Positions 59,762 to 64,000 of a DNA stretch of 64,000 nucleotides are shown one piece after another. The DNA is from Prochlorococcus marinus XMU1419. Its GTDB lineage: Bacteria > Cyanobacteriota > Cyanobacteriia > PCC-6307 > Cyanobiaceae. The position numbers and the translations under genes were made by a program. The stretch covers positions 124,001 through 188,000 of the forward strand of contig NZ_JAAORO010000001.1 in NCBI RefSeq assembly GCF_017695955.1, read 5' to 3'. A model generated the notes under the pieces. That model did no database searches and was not told where the DNA came from. It saw only the letters and a program-made list of their open reading frames with translations. Numbering within the stretch: position 1 is the first letter of the stretch; each line of letters opens with the position of its first letter.

Positions 59762-61360
59762 ATGGAAATAAAAAAAGAAAAAATTCTTACTGTTAAAGAT
59801 CTTACTGTTAAATATGGTTTAAAAAAGCTACCTATTATCAAAAATTTTAATCTAGAAATAAATAGAGGGGATCATTTGGCTATCGTAGGGCCCTCTGGGT
59901 GTGGAAAGACTACTTTTGCGAAAACATTGGTAAATATGTTGCCTGAACAAGCAAGTTCACAAGGTTATATATCAATTTCCTCATTAGATCCTAGAAAAAT
60001 AAATAACAAAGAGGCGCAATTATTTAGAAGAAAAAATTTTGGATTTATCTATCAAGATTCTATAAAAAGGCTTAATCCACTTATGAGAGTTGGGGATCAC
60101 TTATATGAATTGTTTAAAACTCATGATCAAACTAAATCATCTTTACTTATTAAAAAATTAGTAAAAGAAGTTTTTCAAAAAGTAGGAATTGAAGAAAGCA
60201 GACTTGATTCTTTCCCGCATCAATTTAGCGGTGGAATGAGACAGAGAGTTTCTATAGCAATGGCTCTTGCTTTAAAACCTAAATTATTAATAGCTGATGA
60301 ACCTACAACGAGCTTAGATACCAAAACAAGTTTTGAAATTATGAAAGAAATAATTCAGTTATGCAATGAATTCGATACTACTTTAATTTTAATTAGTCAC
60401 GATATTAATCTTGCAGCAAAGTGGTGCAAAAAAGTTGCAATAATTGAAAATGGATCGATTGTTGAAAAAGGAAATATAATAGATATTTTTCAATCACCAA
60501 AATCAAATATTGGGATAAAGTTAGTAAATGCTTCAAAAATAGTATTAAAATCAAATATTAAAAATAATGTTCGAGATGAGGTGCTTCTAGAGGTAAATAA
60601 CTTAAGACATTGGTATAAATTAAATTCTTCAATTTTTATAAATAAATGGAATAAGGCTTTAAATGAAGTTAGTTTCAAATTATATAAGAATGAGACTCTG
60701 GGAATAGTTGGTTCTTCAGGCAGCGGTAAAAGTACATTATGTAGGGCTTTAATTGGACTTCTGCAAGTAAGAGGCGGTGAAATAAAAATTTATGATAAAA
60801 ATCATGCATCGAAAAAAAATAAATCTTTTACAAAGCACAATAATATGCAAATTATTTTTCAAGATCCTTTTTCAAGTTTGAATCCGAAAATGACAATTAA
60901 AAATATTTTGGAAGATATATTTTTTATTCAAAAAATTTCAGATAAAAGAAAAATTGAAAAAGAAATAAAATTAATGTTTAGAAATTTAAATCTTCCCTTA
61001 AAGAATGACTTTTTTAATTCTTATCCTAGCCAATTATCTGGTGGTCAATTGCAAAGAATTTCATTAGCCAGGGCGCTATTGTTGAAACCAAAAATTTTGA
61101 TTTGTGATGAGAGCGTTAATATGTTAGATGCTTCAGTAAAAATAGAAATTCTTGAATTACTTAGAGTCTTGCAAGAAAAAATGGATTTAACCATTATCTT
61201 TATCACACATGATTTAGGAATTGCTAAAAGATTTTGTAGTAGGTTGCTAGTTATGAAACACGGAAAGATAGTTGATGAAGGCGAAAGTTCTACAATATTC
61301 GCTAAAACTAAAAACACCTATACAAAATCTCTTATAAATTCTTCTTTAAATCTTACTTAG
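59762..61360 (+). CDS. Fused double ABC ATPase, peptide/nickel-transporter type
   Basis: Two complete ABC ATPase domains in one chain of 532 aa. Domain 1 has Walker A GPSGCGKT at 43-50, signature SGGMRQR and Walker B LLIADEPTTSLD. Domain 2 has Walker A GSSGSGKST, signature SGGQLQR and ILICDESVNMLD. Sequence resembles DppD-DppF or GsiA, which drive import of oligopeptides, glutathione or nickel. No permease or binding protein is nearby, so partners must be encoded elsewhere. I use the ATG at 59762; an upstream in-frame TTG at 59654 would run back into spoT. Overlaps rluD tail to tail by eight bases. Confidence 0.88.
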   Translation: MEIKKEKILTVKDLTVKYGLKKLPIIKNFNLEINRGDHLAIVGPSGCGKTTFAKTLVNMLPEQASSQGYISISSLDPRKINNKEAQLFRRKNFGFIYQDSIKRLNPLMRVGDHLYELFKTHDQTKSSLLIKKLVKEVFQKVGIEESRLDSFPHQFSGGMRQRVSIAMALALKPKLLIADEPTTSLDTKTSFEIMKEIIQLCNEFDTTLILISHDINLAAKWCKKVAIIENGSIVEKGNIIDIFQSPKSNIGIKLVNASKIVLKSNIKNNVRDEVLLEVNNLRHWYKLNSSIFINKWNKALNEVSFKLYKNETLGIVGSSGSGKSTLCRALIGLLQVRGGEIKIYDKNHASKKNKSFTKHNNMQIIFQDPFSSLNPKMTIKNILEDIFFIQKISDKRKIEKEIKLMFRNLNLPLKNDFFNSYPSQLSGGQLQRISLARALLLKPKILICDESVNMLDASVKIEILELLRVLQEKMDLTIIFITHDLGIAKRFCSRLLVMKHGKIVDEGESSTIFAKTKNTYTKSLINSSLNLT

Positions 61361-62312
61361 CTTTAAGAACGTTTAGTAATTTTTGAAAATCTAATGGTAA
61401 TTCTGCTTCAAATATCATTTCTTTGCCATTGATTGGATGTATAAGGCCAAGCTTAAAAGCGTGTAATGCTTGGCCCTCTAATTTACATGGAAGTTTTTTG
61501 CATCTTCCATAAAGAGGATCACCCACAATAGGATGATTAATGTGAGCGCAATGAACTCTTATTTGATGCGTTCGCCCCGTATCTAGTTTGAAATTCATTA
61601 ATGAGTAATTACCTAATCTTTCTTTTAATTTCCAATAAGTGCAGGCATATCTTCCTGAAGCTTCTTCAACTACTTTATATTTCAATCTATTGAATTTATC
61701 TCTACCAATGTGCCCCACTATTTGGCCTTCATCAGAATTAGGTGCTCCATGTATTACTGCAATATATTCGCGTGAAGCTATTTTTTCTTTTATTTGTTTC
61801 TGGAGATTTACCAATGCTTCTTGGCTTTTTGCTACCACCATGCATCCGGAGGTATCTTTATCTAATCTGTGAACAATACCAGGTCTTAGTTTCCCATTAA
61901 TTCCAGGAAGATCATTACAGTGAAAAAGTAATCCATTGACTAGAGTTCCTGATTTGTGTCCCGGGGCTGGATGAACAATTAGTCCCGATTGTTTATTGAT
62001 TACTATAATGTGTTCGTCTTCAAAAAGGATTTCTAAATCCATTTTTTCAGGTTTCAAATATACAAGAGGTTCTGGAGGAGGCATCCAGATTTGAACATTG
62101 TCGCCATTTTTTAAAGGGGTCTTTGCTTTCGCAGTTTTATAGTTTACAAGTACTAATCCTGAATTGATAAAATGTTGAATTCTTGCTCTACTTTGTTCTG
62201 GCCTTTTACTTACCAACCATCTATCTAGTCTCATAGGAAGAGGTAGCTCATAAATAATTTCTATTAGTTCACCCTCTCCAATGCCGAAGGAATTTTTATT
62301 ATCTAATTCCAT
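61353..62312 (-). CDS. Pseudouridine synthase, RluD family
   Basis: RluA/RluD-type enzyme of 319 aa converting uridines of 23S rRNA to pseudouridine. An N-terminal S4 domain is seen at about residues 28-90 (RLDRWLVSKRPEQSRARIQH). The catalytic block HRLDKDTSGCMVVAKS holds the Asp, followed by YIAVIHG, TGRTHQIRVH and GDPLYG. It is most like RluD (positions 1911/1915/1917) but paralogues exist. Its start lies ten bases inside the 3' end of rbgA. Confidence 0.9.
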   Translation of the reverse strand: MELDNKNSFGIGEGELIEIIYELPLPMRLDRWLVSKRPEQSRARIQHFINSGLVLVNYKTAKAKTPLKNGDNVQIWMPPPEPLVYLKPEKMDLEILFEDEHIIVINKQSGLIVHPAPGHKSGTLVNGLLFHCNDLPGINGKLRPGIVHRLDKDTSGCMVVAKSQEALVNLQKQIKEKIASREYIAVIHGAPNSDEGQIVGHIGRDKFNRLKYKVVEEASGRYACTYWKLKERLGNYSLMNFKLDTGRTHQIRVHCAHINHPIVGDPLYGRCKKLPCKLEGQALHAFKLGLIHPINGKEMIFEAELPLDFQKLLNVLKAK

Positions 62313-63175
62313 GGTGGGACTTCTAAAGCAATTTTACCAAGCATTTGATTTCTATAATCTTCCAATAATTTATGAGACATTCTTCTTCTATCTCCTGAGG
62401 TATGTTTTGAAGCTGCTTCATCGATCCAATCAGAAGGCCTCTCAAAGCCTTTTGCAATATCAACTCCATATCTATTAGATATTTGTTTTAATGAGATATT
62501 CGCATTTTTATCTTTGTTTAGAGTAGATATAATTTTGATAAATTCAATTGCGACACTCTCTATTTCATAAGCAGCCTCTCCAATATCGTCACATAATGCA
62601 AGATTAAGTGCTGATTTTTGATTTTCTAAATTAGGAGGTATAACACCAGGAGCATCTAGTAGATCAATACCACTATCTAATTTTATCCATCTTAAATTAC
62701 GTGTCACTCCAGCTTTCCTAGCACTATCTACAACTCTTTTTTTTGCAATTCTATTTATTAATGCTGATTTACCTACGTTTGGAAAACCAAGTGTTAGGGC
62801 TCTTATTGGCCTTATTCTCATACCTCTAGAAATCCTTCTAGCATCAATTGATGATCTAGATTCTTTTGCAGATTTACAAATTTCATTAATACCTATACCT
62901 CTTTTGGCATCACACCAATGAGGATATTGATCTTTTTTATTAAACCATTTATTCCAACTAGTTATTGTTTCAGGAGAGATCATGTCTGATCTATTAATTA
63001 CAAGAATATGTTTTTTATTGTTGATCCATTTATTTAAATGTGGGTGCCCTGTTGATATTGGGATTCGCGCATCTCTAACTTCTATAACTAGATCTACTTT
63101 ATTGATGACTTCAGACAATTTTTTTTCTGCTTTTGCGATATGGCCTGGATACCATTGAATTTTGGGTATGTCCAC
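62303..63175 (-). CDS. rbgA: Ribosome biogenesis GTPase RbgA (YlqF)
   Basis: Circularly permuted GTPase, 290 aa, assisting late 50S assembly. G motifs come in the order G4 (NRSD), G1 (GFPNVGKSALINR), G2/T, and G3 (DAPG). The N-terminal IQWYPGHIAKAEKKL is the family signature. The stop overlaps rluD by ten bases, so the two rRNA/ribosome genes are coupled. Confidence 0.94.
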   Translation of the reverse strand: MDIPKIQWYPGHIAKAEKKLSEVINKVDLVIEVRDARIPISTGHPHLNKWINNKKHILVINRSDMISPETITSWNKWFNKKDQYPHWCDAKRGIGINEICKSAKESRSSIDARRISRGMRIRPIRALTLGFPNVGKSALINRIAKKRVVDSARKAGVTRNLRWIKLDSGIDLLDAPGVIPPNLENQKSALNLALCDDIGEAAYEIESVAIEFIKIISTLNKDKNANISLKQISNRYGVDIAKGFERPSDWIDEAASKHTSGDRRRMSHKLLEDYRNQMLGKIALEVPPWN

Positions 63176-63388
63176 TTCAATTAAATCAATAAAATTTTTG
63201 TATTCCTTTTAATTTTTATTAGTTTCAAAAGTATTTACTTTAAAGTTTAGTACAAATTTAATAACTAAAAAATTTTTATCATAGTTAATTTTTAAAATTT
63301 ATTAAGGCATAGGTAACAGTTACTACTTTTTAACCCAATAAGTCTAAATAAACGTTAGGGTCTTAAAATTAAAAATCACGTTTGTTTA
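63176..63388. promoter_or_regulatory. pgk/rbgA divergent control region
   Basis: Longest gene-free stretch of the window (213 bases), very A+T-rich. GTAACAGTTAC at 63313-63323 is a perfect inverted repeat of five-base arms about one base. Together with the next bases it fits GTA-N8-TAC (63313-63326), the NtcA consensus. No good -10 is seen at the expected 22-base spacing; TAAATA at 63345-63350 is the nearest. I see no RNA gene here. Given the base composition, GTA-N8-TAC occurs by chance fairly often. Confidence 0.25.
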
Positions 63389-64000
63389 ATGTCAAAATTA
63401 TCTCTTTCCAGTCTTGATAAGACACATTTAGAAGGCAAGAAAGTTCTTGTGAGAGTAGATTTTAATGTTCCATTAAATGAAAGTGGCCAGATAACTGACG
63501 ATACTCGCATTAGAGCAGCGATCCCAACAATTGAATATCTTATTAATAATTCTGCAAAAGTAATTTTAGCTGCTCATTTTGGAAGACCAAAGGGTCAGGT
63601 AAATGAAAAAATGAGATTAACTCCAGTAGCAGAAAGATTAACTGAATTGTTAGGGAAGAATGTCGCTCTTACTAATAGTTGTATAGGTGATGAAGCAATT
63701 GCAAAATCAAATAGTTTAGATAATGGAGATGTTCTTTTACTTGAAAATGTTCGTTTTTTTGGAGAAGAGGAAAAGAACGACTTGGATTTTGCTAAAAATT
63801 TAGCATCACATGCAGATATGTATGTAAATGATGCTTTTGGTGCTGCTCACAGAGCTCATGCTTCAACTCAGGGTGTTACAAATTATTTAAGTACCTCAGT
63901 AGCTGGATTCCTTTTAGAAAAAGAATTGAAATACTTACAAGGAGCAATAGATTCTCCAAAGCGCCCTTTGGCAGCAATAGTTGGAGGATCAAAGGTAAGT
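63389..64000 (+). CDS. pgk: Phosphoglycerate kinase (3' end outside window)
   Basis: First 204 residues of the enzyme that makes 1,3-bisphosphoglycerate in the Calvin cycle and glycolysis. The family signature [14 protein letters not shown] is near residue 17, followed by AHFGRPKG with substrate Arg, [13 protein letters not shown], and [14 protein letters not shown]. The N-terminal domain is intact up to [11 protein letters not shown], after which the window ends. The start ATG at 63389 has the family-normal [10 protein letters not shown] beginning. Confidence 0.94.
   Translation, partial: MSKLSLSSLDKTHLEGKKVLVRVDFNVPLNESGQITDDTRIRAAIPTIEYLINNSAKVILAAHFGRPKGQVNEKMRLTPVAERLTELLGKNVALTNSCIGDEAIAKSNSLDNGDVLLLENVRFFGEEEKNDLDFAKNLASHADMYVNDAFGAAHRAHASTQGVTNYLSTSVAGFLLEKELKYLQGAIDSPKRPLAAIVGGSKVS

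Overview
The window is a compact, very A+T-rich stretch of core bacterial chromosome. It almost certainly comes from a marine Prochlorococcus of the high-light type. The evidence is the base composition, the oxygenic-photosynthesis gene content (ycf3, ycf34, chlM, pds, crtB, rpaA, rpaB, rbcR, ndh genes, phylloquinone men genes) and a gene order I recognise from that group. I count 69 protein-coding genes, two of them cut by the window edges (rpaA on the left, pgk on the right). I see no tRNA, rRNA, CRISPR array, insertion sequence, integrase or phage gene. No stretch longer than 300 bases lacks a gene; the longest gap is 213 bases, upstream of pgk.

Layout. 1-7.4 kb: response regulator rpaA (partial), holB-tmk, a copper-type P-ATPase, ycf3, radA, rpaB. 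7.4-12.3 kb: lipid-synthesis run plsX-fabH-fabD-plsC, then tsaB and ycf34. 12.3-18.4 kb: a CCA-adding/poly(A) polymerase-type enzyme, an RRM protein, the carotenoid pair pds-crtB, ndhM, a DUF3172-type protein and the LysR regulator rbcR. 18.4-26.5 kb: an NnrU-family membrane protein (candidate zeta-carotene isomerase), ndhF, ndhD, scpA, a sugar nucleotidyltransferase, metF, a small LuxR regulator resembling PedR, and a small conserved protein. 26.6-33.6 kb, minus strand: gltA, ndhA-I-G-E, nadK, a CYTH protein and a DUF3352-type protein. 33.6-40.5 kb: rhodanese, trpB, an eIF1-like protein, cysC, purE, chlM, rre1, a cysteine desulfurase and rsmH. 40.5-46.7 kb: ndhH and the phylloquinone genes (thioesterase, menE, menC, menA, menF). 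46.7-51.6 kb: gshB-grxC, prfB (with a programmed frameshift), a small membrane protein, ybeY, dgkA, trpG and a degenerate metallo-beta-lactamase-fold protein. 51.6-64 kb: hisC, argS, nadC, mnmE, a DUF2062 protein, spoT/rel, a fused ABC ATPase, rluD, rbgA and pgk (partial).

Functional themes. Eight NDH-1 subunit genes lie in four separate places. Nearby genes supply phylloquinone, carotenoids and Mg-protoporphyrin methyl ester, so much of the window serves thylakoid electron transport. Its regulators (RpaA, RpaB, Rre1, RbcR, PedR-like) are the ones known from cyanobacteria to respond to light, redox or clock signals.

I did not find a convincing new multi-gene system; this is ordinary core genome. 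The points most worth a second look are an apparently broken start of scpA, an N-terminal extension of PlsX built from a 12-base tandem repeat, paired inverted repeats between rbcR and the NnrU-family gene, the RF2 frameshift, a metallo-beta-lactamase-fold protein without its metal motif, and the Z-ISO and PedR candidates.
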